Assembly: GCA_963826475.1 (NCBI GenBank)
Contig: CAWGXC010000003.1
Span: 1,240,001-1,304,000, forward strand
Reading direction: 5' to 3'
Source: RHKX01 sp963826475
GTDB taxonomy: Bacteria > Actinomycetota > Thermoleophilia > Solirubrobacterales > 70-9
DNA: 64,000 bases
Part shown: positions 9,281 to 17,290 of the stretch, piece after piece
Layout of the letters: the number at the start of each line of letters is the position of its first letter
Numbering within the stretch: position 1 is the stretch's first letter
Translations under genes and position numbers: made by a program
The notes under the pieces: model-generated
Seen by the model: the letters and a program-made list of their open reading frames with translations, nothing else
The model's database searches: none
What the model was told of the DNA's origin: nothing

Positions 9281-10848
9281 GGTCCGAACTCCTGGTTGAT
9301 CGCGGCCCCCGTTGCCCCGGAGCCGCTGCTCGTACCGCCTCCGGAAGACGGCGCCGGGCCGGTCGTGCTGCCCGTGGCGCTGGATGGTGGAGTAGTTGCC
9401 GAGGCGGAAGAAGCGAGTCCGAACTCCTGCTCAACCGGAGGCGCCTCCGGAGCTACCGAGTCGGCAGGCGCTCCCTGCGGGGATGTCCTGACGCTCTCGG
9501 TGTGGTGGCGGTCGGAATCGCCTGAACCCTGAGGGTCGATCGTCGGCCCGACAGGGGCGTCAGCGATGTCGACGATGGTGTCCGGCGAAGGAGCCGGGGA
9601 GGCGGGGGCGGGGGCCTTCTCCCGGCGCAGATGCGTGATCAAGGGCTGAGCTTGCTCCTTCTCGCCATCAGCAGGAGAGACGCCCGGAACTACTCCCGCT
9701 GCCACGCAGGCAGTTGCTGCCGCGCCTGCCCCAACGCAGACCACCGCAGCCTTGCCGGCGGTTCCTAGAGCTGCGATCTTTGCCAGAGCCCCGGCCCCGG
9801 CAGCGCCGGACCCTCTGGCCCCTCCCGAAGCAGCGACGTTTCCGAGCGTGGCCTCGCCCCTCTCCACCACCGTGTCGGTGGCCTCCCTGCCTCGGTGGAT
9901 GAGCGCCGAGAACCGATCGGCCAGCGACGGCTCTCGAGTACCGATCTGGCCGGCCGCGGCGGACATCGCAATGGCGCTCCCAAGCTCGTGCAGCTGCCCG
10001 TGGAGACGAGACACCAAGTCGGCGCAGGCTCTGCAGTGATGGAGATGCCGGAGGGCCTGACGACTTGCGTCCTCATCGGCTGTGCCGGCGACGTAATCGC
10101 GGAGGATCGGCTCCCTGCTCTCACACCACTTGCCGTTCTCGACTTCCTTGAGGCGCTCGATCAACTGCTCCACCCCGCGGGTGATCTCCTTTCGGTACGC
10201 CCGCGGGGAAAGGCCCGCAATCAGCCCGCAGACCTCCTTGGGACTCATCCCCCACCCGTACCGCAGCAGCATCACCGCCCGACGCCTCGGCGGGAGGCTC
10301 GAGAGGACATCGCGCGCGACGCTGCCCGACTCCGAACCGATCACACGCTCATCGGGCAGCGGAGAGTGGGCGTCGAAGAGGACCTGCTCGTGAGCATCCT
10401 CCAGCGAACCGGTCGGCTTGCGCGACCTGCGACGCAGTTCCTTGCTTGCGTGACTCGCGACCGCAGTGAGGACGTACGCCCTCAGCTCGTCGTCCGCCAT
10501 GGCTTCACCGCGGGTCCGAAGTGCCGAGAGCGTCGCGGCCCAGGCTGCGGCGTACACGTCGTCCAGCTCGTGATCGGAAAGGGCCCGCCCATAGGCTCGG
10601 CTCACCATTGCCCGCGCGGGCCGGCGGAGGTCCTCGAAGAGGTGCTCGCAACGCTCGGGCCACGACCGACTCGGTCGGTTGAGCGAGCGGGACCTCGTGG
10701 GTGCGGATCGTTCCTGGGGCAAGATCTCGGAGTCGACGTGCGTGCGGTCTATTCCTCCAAGCCCGCCACCTCCCGTCGTGCCCCCGTACCCCCGGAGCTC
10801 CCCCTCGGCGATGACCGTCGCCGGGAACTCAGCACCAGCATCATGCAT
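9277..10848 (-). CDS. Sigma-70 family factor fused to zinc finger, membrane helix and extracytoplasmic tail
   Basis: 523 residues. About 60-120 is sigma region 2 (DLRRPARAMVSRAYGRALS) and about 185-235 is sigma region 4 (LSSLPPRRRAVMLLRYGWG, then MSPKEVCGLIAG). About 240-275 contains HLHHCRAC, the H-x3-C-x2-C motif of zinc-binding anti-sigma domains. A hydrophobic segment near 363-390 (AAVVCVGAGAAATACVAAG) is followed by a Pro/Ser/Thr-rich tail in which QEFG occurs twice, the second time as the last residues. The layout suggests a membrane-tethered sigma factor carrying its own anti-sigma module. It is coupled by ATGA overlap to a secreted protein gene. GGGGAAAG precedes the ATG. Confidence 0.8.
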   Translation of the reverse strand: MHDAGAEFPATVIAEGELRGYGGTTGGGGLGGIDRTHVDSEILPQERSAPTRSRSLNRPSRSWPERCEHLFEDLRRPARAMVSRAYGRALSDHELDDVYAAAWAATLSALRTRGEAMADDELRAYVLTAVASHASKELRRRSRKPTGSLEDAHEQVLFDAHSPLPDERVIGSESGSVARDVLSSLPPRRRAVMLLRYGWGMSPKEVCGLIAGLSPRAYRKEITRGVEQLIERLKEVENGKWCESREPILRDYVAGTADEDASRQALRHLHHCRACADLVSRLHGQLHELGSAIAMSAAAGQIGTREPSLADRFSALIHRGREATDTVVERGEATLGNVAASGGARGSGAAGAGALAKIAALGTAGKAAVVCVGAGAAATACVAAGVVPGVSPADGEKEQAQPLITHLRREKAPAPASPAPSPDTIVDIADAPVGPTIDPQGSGDSDRHHTESVRTSPQGAPADSVAPEAPPVEQEFGLASSASATTPPSSATGSTTGPAPSSGGGTSSGSGATGAAINQEFGP

Positions 10849-10883
10849 CGGCTTTCCCCTATGTCCCAGATCCCCGACTTGCC

Positions 10884-10914
10884 AAAAAAGTCACCTCGTG
10901 CGCTACGAGATGAC
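10884..10914 (-). terminator. Intrinsic terminator or attenuator upstream of the sigma-factor gene
   Basis: On the minus strand a ten-pair stem (GTCATCTCGT / ACGAGGTGAC, one G-U pair, loop AGCGC) is followed directly by six T residues. It lies 110 bases past the stop of the 11778 gene and only 36 bases before the sigma-factor ATG. It most likely ends the upstream transcript, but its closeness to the sigma start also allows attenuation. A weak TTGGCA-17-ATAGGG promoter could fit in the remaining space. Confidence 0.8.
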
Positions 10915-11025
10915 GTGAAAAAAATAACCGGAGATAGCCAGAAGTGCGTGGAAAGTCCGCCTCAAAACCCGCAAATTGCGCACTTTGAAGGGCACCGGCA
11001 CACCGGATTGGGACGGGATGCCGGC

Positions 11026-11778
11026 TTAGGCGCCTTTCTCCCGCTGTTTCGCCACACGTTCCGTGGCCTGCTCAGCCTTCTGAGCAGCTTCCTTGGCCGC
11101 ATCCCGAGCGCGATCGAGTTGGCCCTCCGCCAGCGCGACCCGTTCCCTCGCCTCGCGCTCCAGCCTCTCGGCGGATTCCAGCTCGCGGATCAGGCGGACG
11201 AGCTTCGCCTTCTCCCGCTTTGCAGCGGCCTGCTCCGCCTTCTTCCTGACCTTCTCCCGGGACTTGCCCTTTCCGCTCGCGGCCGGCGCCAGGGCTAGCT
11301 CGAACCCGATCGTCGATGCCTCACGCTCGGCGTCGAGGCGGCCTGAGCCGACGAGCTCGGCGAGCTCCGGATCGCTGACGACCGCCCGCAGGGTCTCCCC
11401 CACGCGATCGAGGGTCGCGCTCGAGGTCCCGTCGTCCGCCGCCATTGCCGCGGCTGTGTCGAGTAACTCCTGCAGCGCCTTCCGCTCGCGCGCGACGGCC
11501 GCGCGGAGCTTCTTCTGGTCGGAGACGGTGTCTGCGTCGCGCAGCTTCTCCCCCGCCTTGACCAGCGAGCCGATCAGCTTGGCGTTGCTCCGGCTCAGCT
11601 CGTTGACGAGGGCCGCGGCCCTTGTCGGCTTGCGCAGGGCGCGAACCTCGGCGGCGGCTTCCTTGCGACCCTCCTTGCTCAGCCGCTTGGCGAGGGCGTT
11701 GCGGGTCTCGACGAATTCGTCCGCCGGGCCCGCGTAGAGCTCGTCGAGGTCGGCTTCGATGTCGTGAGCGCTCGCCAT
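11026..11778 (-). CDS. Conserved actinobacterial helical protein of unknown function
   Basis: 250 residues, almost entirely charged and alpha-helical. The N-terminal 70 residues (DELYAGPADEFVETRNALAK, then EVRALRKPTRAAALVNEL) belong to a family I know from many actinomycetes without an assigned role. The C-terminal 90 residues are Lys/Glu/Ala-rich (REKVRKKAEQAAAKREKAK) and should form a long coiled coil. There is no signal peptide or membrane span, so it is cytoplasmic, possibly nucleoid- or scaffold-associated given the basic coiled coil (inference). It follows the MFS gene in the same direction 16 bases downstream and ends before a strong terminator. Confidence 0.75.
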   Translation of the reverse strand: MASAHDIEADLDELYAGPADEFVETRNALAKRLSKEGRKEAAAEVRALRKPTRAAALVNELSRSNAKLIGSLVKAGEKLRDADTVSDQKKLRAAVARERKALQELLDTAAAMAADDGTSSATLDRVGETLRAVVSDPELAELVGSGRLDAEREASTIGFELALAPAASGKGKSREKVRKKAEQAAAKREKAKLVRLIRELESAERLEREARERVALAEGQLDRARDAAKEAAQKAEQATERVAKQREKGA

Positions 11779-11794
11779 TCGGCAAGTGTGCCGA

Positions 11795-13156
11795 TCAGCG
11801 GCCTACGGGCTCCCGCTCCCTCTCTCGGCGGGATGCGTGCGCCGAGGCTGCTCGGGCGCGGGGCGCGGGCACAGCGCGCGGCGTCGCGGCCAAGCATTCG
11901 GGCTGCTCGGGGACCACTGGTGGGCGCCTCCGAGCCGTAACCGCCGGCCTCGGCAGCTTGCGCTCGCTCCAGGCGAAGGCCGCTCCGGCGGCGACGAGGA
12001 TCCCCGCCACACCGGCCATGACGAGGGGCGCTCGCGGGCTCACCGCTTGGCCGAGCCAGCCGGTCAGCGGCCCGCCGAGCGGGGTCGAGCCCAGGAAGAC
12101 GATCGAGTAGAGCGCCATCACCCGGCCGCGCATCTCGGGAGCGGCGGCGAGCTGCAGGCCGGAGTTGATCCCGGCGGCGAAGGTGACCGAGCAGACTCCG
12201 AGCAGGGCGAGTGCGGCCATCTCGAGCGGCAGGGTCGGGGCGATCGAGGCCAGGAGCGCGGCGATGCCGAAGCCGAGGGCCGCGGTCGTGATCAGCTTCC
12301 TGCTGGCCTGGGTGCGGGCACCGATCGTGAGAGCGCCGGCGATCGAGCCGACGCCCATCGCGATCATCAGCAGCGAGTAGGCGGAGACCGCGCCGCCGAA
12401 GGTGCGGTCGGCGAGCAGCGGAATGATCACCTGGAAGTTGAAGCCCAGGGTGCCGAGGGCGGCCATCAGCAGCAGAGGCACGCGCAGCTCGGGCGTTCGC
12501 ATGACGTAACGGAAGGCGTGGCGGACCCCTCCCCTTGCCGTGGCGCGCTTGGGATGGGCGAGCTTCTCCGGGTCCATCCGGAACAGGGCGATGAGCATCG
12601 CGACGAAGCTGAGCGCGTTGAGCAGGAAGCAGAGGGCCACCCCCCAAAGCGCGATGACGACGCCGGCGACCGCGGGTCCGGAGATCCGGGCGGAGTGGAC
12701 GAGGACGCTGTTGAGGCCGACGGCGTTGACGACCCGCGAGGGGCCGACGATCTCGATCACGAAGGCCTGGCGGGCGGGGTTGTCGACGCTGAGCACGAGG
12801 CCGCGCAGGCCGATCAGCGCGAAGACCATCCAGGCCTCGGCGACGCCGGTGGCGGCGATCACGAAGAGGGCGACCGCGGGGACCGCCATGCCGGTCTGGC
12901 TGATCATCAGGAGCTTGCGCTTGTCGACGCGGTCGGCGAGCGCTCCGCCGAGGGCGCCGAAGAGGAGGATCCCGGTGAACTGCAGGGCGGTCGCGAAGCC
13001 GACGGCGACGCCGGAGTCGGTGAGCTTGAGGATCAGCCAGAGCTCGGCGACGATCTGCATCCAGTTGCCGGCCAGGGAGACGACCTGACCGCCGAAGTAG
13101 AGGCGGTAATTGGGTACGGAGAGGGAGGCGAAGGACCTACGGAGGGCGGCGCTCAA
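11795..13156 (-). CDS. MFS transporter (MFS_3/enterobactin-exporter type)
   Basis: 453 residues with about twelve hydrophobic segments. The early NYRLYFGGQVVSLAGNWMQ and the loop GALGGALADRVDKRKLLM between helices 2 and 3 are typical of the MFS_3 group, which exports drugs, siderophores or macrolides by proton antiport. The C-terminal 60 residues are a basic, proline-rich cytoplasmic tail. Its ATG overlaps the stop of the MarR gene by four bases (ATGA), so regulator and exporter are co-translated; expression is probably derepressed when MarR binds a small molecule that the pump then removes. Confidence 0.85.
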   Translation of the reverse strand: MSAALRRSFASLSVPNYRLYFGGQVVSLAGNWMQIVAELWLILKLTDSGVAVGFATALQFTGILLFGALGGALADRVDKRKLLMISQTGMAVPAVALFVIAATGVAEAWMVFALIGLRGLVLSVDNPARQAFVIEIVGPSRVVNAVGLNSVLVHSARISGPAVAGVVIALWGVALCFLLNALSFVAMLIALFRMDPEKLAHPKRATARGGVRHAFRYVMRTPELRVPLLLMAALGTLGFNFQVIIPLLADRTFGGAVSAYSLLMIAMGVGSIAGALTIGARTQASRKLITTAALGFGIAALLASIAPTLPLEMAALALLGVCSVTFAAGINSGLQLAAAPEMRGRVMALYSIVFLGSTPLGGPLTGWLGQAVSPRAPLVMAGVAGILVAAGAAFAWSERKLPRPAVTARRRPPVVPEQPECLAATPRAVPAPRARAASAHASRREREREPVGR

Positions 13157-13605
13157 GAATCGTTCTCCTCGAGCACCCGCTCGAGGATCTCGGCGGCGCG
13201 ATCGAGCGCGTCCACGTCGTCTTCGGAAAGTCGCTTCATGCGGCGTGCGAGGTAGGCGTTCTTGCGACCGCGGAGGCGCTTGAGCAGCGCTTGGCCCTCG
13301 GCGGTGGTTGAGACGATCGAGCAGCGGCCGTCGTCGGGGTCGGGGGCCTTGATGATCAGGCCCTCCTCGGCGAGCCGTGCCAACAGTCGGGTGGCGGTCG
13401 GCGGCTGGATCCGCTCGGCCCTGGCCAGCTCCCCCGGGGTGAGCGCTTCGAGGCGGTCGATCGTCGCCAGCGCCGAGACGGACGCGGGGCCGAGCTCCGA
13501 ACCGGCCTCCTGCCGCATCCGCCTCGCCGTGCGGGTGATCGCAAGGCGAAGCCGAGCGGCGCGCTCGGTCAGCTCTGGAGGGGATGTCGGTGAGGTCGTC
13601 GGCAT
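13153..13605 (-). CDS. MarR family transcriptional regulator
   Basis: 150 residues with the winged-helix organisation of MarR: helix-turn-helix (LTPGELARAERIQPPTATRL, about residues 56-75), then the wing with PDPDDGRCSIVSTTAEGQALL, where D-D-x-R is the family signature, and a C-terminal dimerisation helix. It is translationally coupled to the MFS exporter. The start ATG 13605 lies four bases from an AT-rich inverted repeat (TTAGC...GCTAA), so the gene very likely represses its own operon and may be transcribed as a nearly leaderless message. Confidence 0.9.
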   Translation of the reverse strand: MPTTSPTSPPELTERAARLRLAITRTARRMRQEAGSELGPASVSALATIDRLEALTPGELARAERIQPPTATRLLARLAEEGLIIKAPDPDDGRCSIVSTTAEGQALLKRLRGRKNAYLARRMKRLSEDDVDALDRAAEILERVLEENDS

Positions 13606-13608
13606 TGG

Positions 13609-13626
13609 TTAGCTCTGCTAATTAGC
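13609..13626. promoter_or_regulatory. MarR operator candidate overlapping the MarR-MFS promoter
   Basis: TTAGC-TCT-GCTAA (13609-13621) is a perfect inverted repeat, and it overlaps a second perfect ten-base palindrome, GCTAATTAGC (13617-13626). This AT-rich island in GC-rich DNA sits directly upstream of the MarR ATG, where a MarR dimer would block RNA polymerase. Confidence 0.65.
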
Positions 13627-13823
13627 TTAGCGAACGATCTGCGCGAACTCAAGTCCCGCTTGGAGGAGGGAGCGAGGCGGGCTAACCGAAACGGGGGCCC
13701 CGGGGTGCGTTTCGGCGCCTGCTCCCGGGATAGCGCCCGGTCGCTCGGCCGGAGCGGCAGGCTGCTCCTGATGGCCGGCGGATCAGGGGGTTGAGGTCCG
13801 ATCCGCACCGGGAACGCTAAGTG

Positions 13824-13862
13824 GGGGGCCGGACGGCTTCGGTGCGAAGCGTCACGCTCCCC
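13824..13862 (+). other. Stable hairpin in the MarR/aminotransferase gap
   Basis: GACG-g-CTTCG (13832-13841), loop GTG, CGAAG-CGTC (13845-13853) make a nine-pair stem with one bulged G, inside a looser outer pairing of GGGG with CCCC at 13859-13862. No gene covers it. Together with the next element it makes 13.82-14.00 kb the most foldable non-coding stretch in the window. Confidence 0.4.
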
Positions 13863-13877
13863 AGGAGAACGAAAAAC

Positions 13878-14000
13878 GCGGTACGGGGCGACTCTCTGGC
13901 CTGCCTCGCGCGTAGCCTTCGCGCGTTCAAAGCCTTTCGAGTCGGCTCGAGAGTCTCCCTTCACTTGGCTTCCGTGAAGTTCCTCTCTCTCCCGTACCGC
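13878..14000 (+). ncRNA. Candidate structured RNA, multibranch fold
   Basis: GCGGTACGGG (13878-13887) is the exact reverse complement of CCCGTACCGC (13991-14000), so the ends can close a ten-pair stem over 123 bases. Inside, GACTCTC (13890-13896) pairs with GAGAGTC (13949-13955) and itself encloses CGCGCG-loop-CGCGCG (13907-13925) and AGCC-loop-GGCT (13931-13947). Outside that lies CTTCAC-loop-GTGAAG (13959-13979). All stems nest without conflict. The loop AGCC at 13914-13917 and the loop GGCT at 13967-13970 could also pair. No known RNA family is recognised, the strand is uncertain, and chance folding of GC-rich DNA is not excluded. The remainder of 13627-14110 shows no gene. Confidence 0.4.
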
Positions 14001-14110
14001 AGGATCAACATGTCACAGCCGGGCAGGGGGCGCAAGGCACGAAAGCGCTGTTTGCGGAGAAATACCGCCCGCGACCCGCCATCGCCCGGGTAGGGCTAGA
14101 TTCCCGCCGG

Positions 14111-15235
14111 ATGCGCTACCGCCGGATGCCGATCGAGGTCGAATCTCCCGAGGAGCTCGGCTACGACGCCATCGCCAACAACCTCTCGGAGAGCTCGTTC
14201 TCCGACATGCGGCTCTCCGACCACGGAATCGAGACGGGCGTCGAGTCCCTGCTCCTCCAATACGGCGACCACCGCGGCAACCCGAAGCTCCGCGAGCAGA
14301 TCGCCGCTTCCGGGGACGCCACCGAGCTCAGCCCAGACGACGTCATCGTCACGGCGGGGGCCGCGGCCGCCCTCTTCATCGTTGCGACGGCGTTGCTCGG
14401 CCGCGACGATCACGTGCTCGTCGCGGGGCCGAACTACGCGACGAACCTGGAGACGCCGCGAGCAATCGGGGCCGACGTCGAGGTCCTCCCTCTCAGCTTC
14501 GAGGAGGGCTGGGCGCTCGATCCCGAACGGCTCGAGGCGCAGCTGCGACCGGAGACCAAGCTGGTCAGCCTCACCTACCCGCACAACCCGACCGGCGCGA
14601 TGATCGAACCCGCGACGCTCCTGCGCCTGGTCGAGGTCGTCGAGGCCCACCCCCGCGCGCGCCTGCTCGTGGACGAGACCTATCGCGAGCTCGCATACGG
14701 GGAGCTGCTGCCGGTCGCCGCCGGCCTCTCGACGCGAGCGATCAGCGTCTCGTCGATGTCGAAGACCTACGGGCTGCCGGGCCTGAGGATGGGCTGGATC
14801 GTCTGCCGCGACCCGGAGCTGGACGAGACCCTACTCGCCGCCAAGGAGCAGATCCTGATCTGCGGCTCGACGATCGACGAGGAGATGGCCGCGCGGATCC
14901 TCGCCGCTCGAGGGCGGATCCTCCCCCCGGTGCGGGAGAAGATTCAGCGGCATCTCGGGATCGTGCGCGCGTGGATGGCAGCTCAGGACACCTTCGAGTG
15001 GATCGAGCCGAGCGCCGGCGTGGTCGGCATGCCGCGCTTCCGCCAGCCCGAGGCGATCGACATCGACCGCTTCTATCGGGACCTGCTCGGCGAGCACGGC
15101 ACCTACGTCGGCCCGGGCCATTGGTTCGACCAACCCCGCAGCTCCTTTCGCCTCGGCTTCGCCTGGCCGGAGACCGACGAGCTGGAGCGCGGCCTCAACG
15201 GTCTGCTCGCCGCGGCCGCCGGAGCCCGGATCTGA
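14111..15235 (+). CDS. PLP-dependent aminotransferase, class I/II
   Basis: 374 residues of the fold-type I aspartate-aminotransferase superfamily. Family landmarks are visible in order: VTAGAAAALFIVATALLG (phosphate-binding loop region), PNYATN, SLTYPHNPTGAMI (the NPTG substrate loop), LLVDETYRELAYG (the Asp contacting the pyridine nitrogen and the Tyr), and SMSKTYGLPGLRMGW with the PLP lysine and the following Arg. The C-terminal RSSFRLGF supplies the carboxylate-binding Arg. It most resembles capreomycidine-synthase-like or histidinol-phosphate-type aminotransferases, but the substrate cannot be read from the sequence. It stands alone, converging on the permease operon with one base between the stop codons. 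Confidence 0.85.
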   Translation: MRYRRMPIEVESPEELGYDAIANNLSESSFSDMRLSDHGIETGVESLLLQYGDHRGNPKLREQIAASGDATELSPDDVIVTAGAAAALFIVATALLGRDDHVLVAGPNYATNLETPRAIGADVEVLPLSFEEGWALDPERLEAQLRPETKLVSLTYPHNPTGAMIEPATLLRLVEVVEAHPRARLLVDETYRELAYGELLPVAAGLSTRAISVSSMSKTYGLPGLRMGWIVCRDPELDETLLAAKEQILICGSTIDEEMAARILAARGRILPPVREKIQRHLGIVRAWMAAQDTFEWIEPSAGVVGMPRFRQPEAIDIDRFYRDLLGEHGTYVGPGHWFDQPRSSFRLGFAWPETDELERGLNGLLAAAAGARI

Positions 15236-15236
15236 C

Positions 15237-15669
15237 TCAGTAGACGCTCACCGCGGGATTCTCGGCGAACACGAAGAACCAGATGGCCGCGGCGACGATC
15301 GCCAGCACCATGCTGAGGAGGAGAAGGGGCTCGAGCGGGCCGCGTCGCCGGATCGGTGAGCGGCCATTCCATTCGATCTCGCCGCCCGTCATTCGCAGGT
15401 AGAGGCCGTTGAGCCAGGTGAGGACGACGGCCACCACGAGCATCCCCCCGATCGACAGCGCCAATCCGAGGACGAGGTGCGCGCCGGTCGAGGCTCGCGA
15501 GCTTCCCCGCCAACCACAATGCCCCAGCAGGCGCCCCGATCCAGAGGACGAAGCAGCCCCCGACGATGAGCGCCAGAACGAAGGAGGCGCCGAGGCGACT
15601 CGTCCTCGTCGCGCTCGGCATCGAGTCCTCACCTCCCGGCACCCGTTCGATGGCCATCGGTCCCATCAT
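15237..15669 (-). pseudogene. Small membrane protein after the YrbE pair, one +1 frameshift
   Basis: The first frame from ATG 15669 gives SMPSATRTSRLGASFVLALI and a first hydrophobic hairpin (VGGCFVLWIGAPAGALWLAG); the second frame gives two more membrane segments (HLVLGLALSIGGMLVVAVVL and LLLLSMVLAIVAAAIWFFVF) separated by the polar GGEIEWNGRSP. Removing one G of the pair at 15492-15493 (plus strand) joins them as ...AGKLAS-STGAHLVLG..., about 143 residues with three or four membrane spans. Its start overlaps the stop of the second YrbE gene (ATGA), so it belongs to that operon. Function unknown. Confidence 0.6.
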
Positions 15670-16460
15670 CCGCCGATTGGCGCGCGCGGATTTGCTCCCC
15701 AGAAGACAAGCGTTCCCATCATCCCGATGATGTGGACCAAGACGATGTTCAAGACCATCGACTTGGCCGTGGCGGTGCCGACGCCGACCGGCCCACCTCC
15801 GGCCGTGTAGCCGTAGTAGCAGCCGACCAAGACGATGGCGGTGGCCATGGTCATCCCCTTGATCACGCTGAAGATCAGGTCGGGTGGGTTCTGAAACATC
15901 CAAAAGATCAGTAGATAACCGCCGGAGGAGGTGTCGCCGATCTGCTCGACGACGGCGATGTAGGAGGCCAAGAAGCCGACCCCGATAGCCGCCAGGTACA
16001 TGAACGGGAGCGTCATCCAGGCGGCCAGCAGGCGGGTCGCGGCCAAGAAGGTGACCGGCTGGATCCCCATCACCTCGAGCGCGTCGATCTCATCGGAGAT
16101 CCGCATCGCGCCGAGCTCGGCGACGATGCCGGTGCCGACCTTGGCGCTCATCATGTAGCCGAAGGCGTAGGGGATCACCTCGCGCAGATCGCACCAGGCG
16201 GCGAAGTTGCCGGCGTAGGCGGGAGCGCCGACCGAGCGGGTGAAGTAGGCGCCCTCGATCCCGCACTGCAGGCCGAGGATGAAGACCAGCCCCCAGATCA
16301 CGATCGTCGAGCCCAAGATCAGCACGCCGGCCTGGCGCAGCGTCTCGCCGAAGAACTGAAAGACGCGGCCGGAGTAGACGAGGCCCATGACCCTGCCGCA
16401 GAAGCGGAAGATCTCGCCCATCGAGGTGAGCCAGTCCTTTGGTACTGCGAGCCAGCCCAT
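15666..16460 (-). CDS. MlaE/YrbE-type ABC transporter permease (second of pair)
   Basis: 264 residues with five or six membrane segments and the MlaE signature near residue 115: GTGIVAELGAMRISDEIDAL followed by EVMGIQP. These permeases form the membrane core of MCE-type lipid or sterol importers and work as a pair. The ATG overlaps the stop of the upstream paralogue by one base (TAATG), showing translational coupling. The usual mce genes, which would encode the periplasmic substrate-binding subunits, do not follow; a small membrane protein does. Confidence 0.85.
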   Translation of the reverse strand: MGWLAVPKDWLTSMGEIFRFCGRVMGLVYSGRVFQFFGETLRQAGVLILGSTIVIWGLVFILGLQCGIEGAYFTRSVGAPAYAGNFAAWCDLREVIPYAFGYMMSAKVGTGIVAELGAMRISDEIDALEVMGIQPVTFLAATRLLAAWMTLPFMYLAAIGVGFLASYIAVVEQIGDTSSGGYLLIFWMFQNPPDLIFSVIKGMTMATAIVLVGCYYGYTAGGGPVGVGTATAKSMVLNIVLVHIIGMMGTLVFWGANPRAPIGG

Positions 16461-17266
16461 TACTTCGCGACCGAGATCTCGGGATGGGTCGCCAACAGCG
16501 TCTGCGTGAACACGTAGTTGAACGCGAAGATGCCCATGAAGGAGACGACCACTGCCTCGTTGACGGCGATGCCGACTCCCTGCGCCCCGCCGGAGGCGTT
16601 CATTCCCTTATAGGAGCAGACGATTGCGACGATCGCGCCGAACAGGCTCGTCTTCAGGACGGAGCCCCAGAGGTCGGCGATCGAGGCGTTGTTGAAGAGG
16701 GTCGCGAAGAAACCGCCGAGGGGCTGGCCGTAGGAGAGCTCGGCCAGGATCCCGCCGGTGATCCCGAAGATGATCGCGTAGACGTTGAGCAGCCCGGTGA
16801 GGATCATCAGGCTGAGGAACCGGGGCACGACGAGGTTCTTGATCGGGTCGACGCCGAGGACCATCAGCGCGTCGAGCTCCTCGCGGATCTTGCGCGCCCC
16901 GAGGTCGGCGGTGATCGCCGTCCCGGCCACCCCGGCGACGACGACCGCCGTGACCAGGGGCGCGAACTCGCGGACGGAGGCGAGGATGAAGAACCCGCCC
17001 AGGCGGTCGAGCGCGCCGAAGAGGGTGAGGAAGTTGGCGGCCTGCAAGCCCGGAGCGCCGAAGGTGACCGCAACCGTGCTGATCAGCATCGGGAACCAGC
17101 AGAGCTTCAACGCGAAGATGAACTGGCTGACGAACTCGCCGCCATAGGGGTAGGGGGGCTTGACGATCGCGGTGATCGTCTTGCCGGTCAGGATGATCAT
17201 GTTCCCGACCTGCTCGAAAAGGCCCTTTGCGGGTAGGAACGCCCGATCGGCGACCGCCCTGATCAT
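16460..17266 (-). CDS. MlaE/YrbE-type ABC transporter permease (first of pair)
   Basis: 268 residues from ATG 17266; a TTG at 17281 is possible but less likely. The signature GTAITADLGARKIREELDAL followed by MVLGVDPIKNLV is the conserved EExDALxxxG loop of MlaE/YrbE proteins, and the hydrophobic profile matches its partner. In mycobacteria such YrbE pairs open mce operons and import lipids or cholesterol. Here the pair follows a GntR regulator after 24 bases. No ATPase (MceG/Mkl) or Mce subunit is within view, so those must be encoded elsewhere or the pair has another partner. Confidence 0.85.
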   Translation of the reverse strand: MIRAVADRAFLPAKGLFEQVGNMIILTGKTITAIVKPPYPYGGEFVSQFIFALKLCWFPMLISTVAVTFGAPGLQAANFLTLFGALDRLGGFFILASVREFAPLVTAVVVAGVAGTAITADLGARKIREELDALMVLGVDPIKNLVVPRFLSLMILTGLLNVYAIIFGITGGILAELSYGQPLGGFFATLFNNASIADLWGSVLKTSLFGAIVAIVCSYKGMNASGGAQGVGIAVNEAVVVSFMGIFAFNYVFTQTLLATHPEISVAK

Positions 17267-17290
17267 CGGTGACCGCCGCAAGCGGCTCGG

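Noticed and set aside
11786..13255. 489-codon plus-strand frame opposite the MFS transporter
   Set aside because: Shadow of the MFS gene, dominated by Gly/Asp/Glu.
13920..13935. T-loop-like GTTCAAAGCC inside the foldable element
   Set aside because: It lies within a different stem set and no tRNA cloverleaf can be drawn around it.
16608..17290. C-terminal extension of the GntR frame through the YrbE gene
   Set aside because: Arg/Pro/His-rich shadow translation of the permease; best explained by a one-base slip near 17303.
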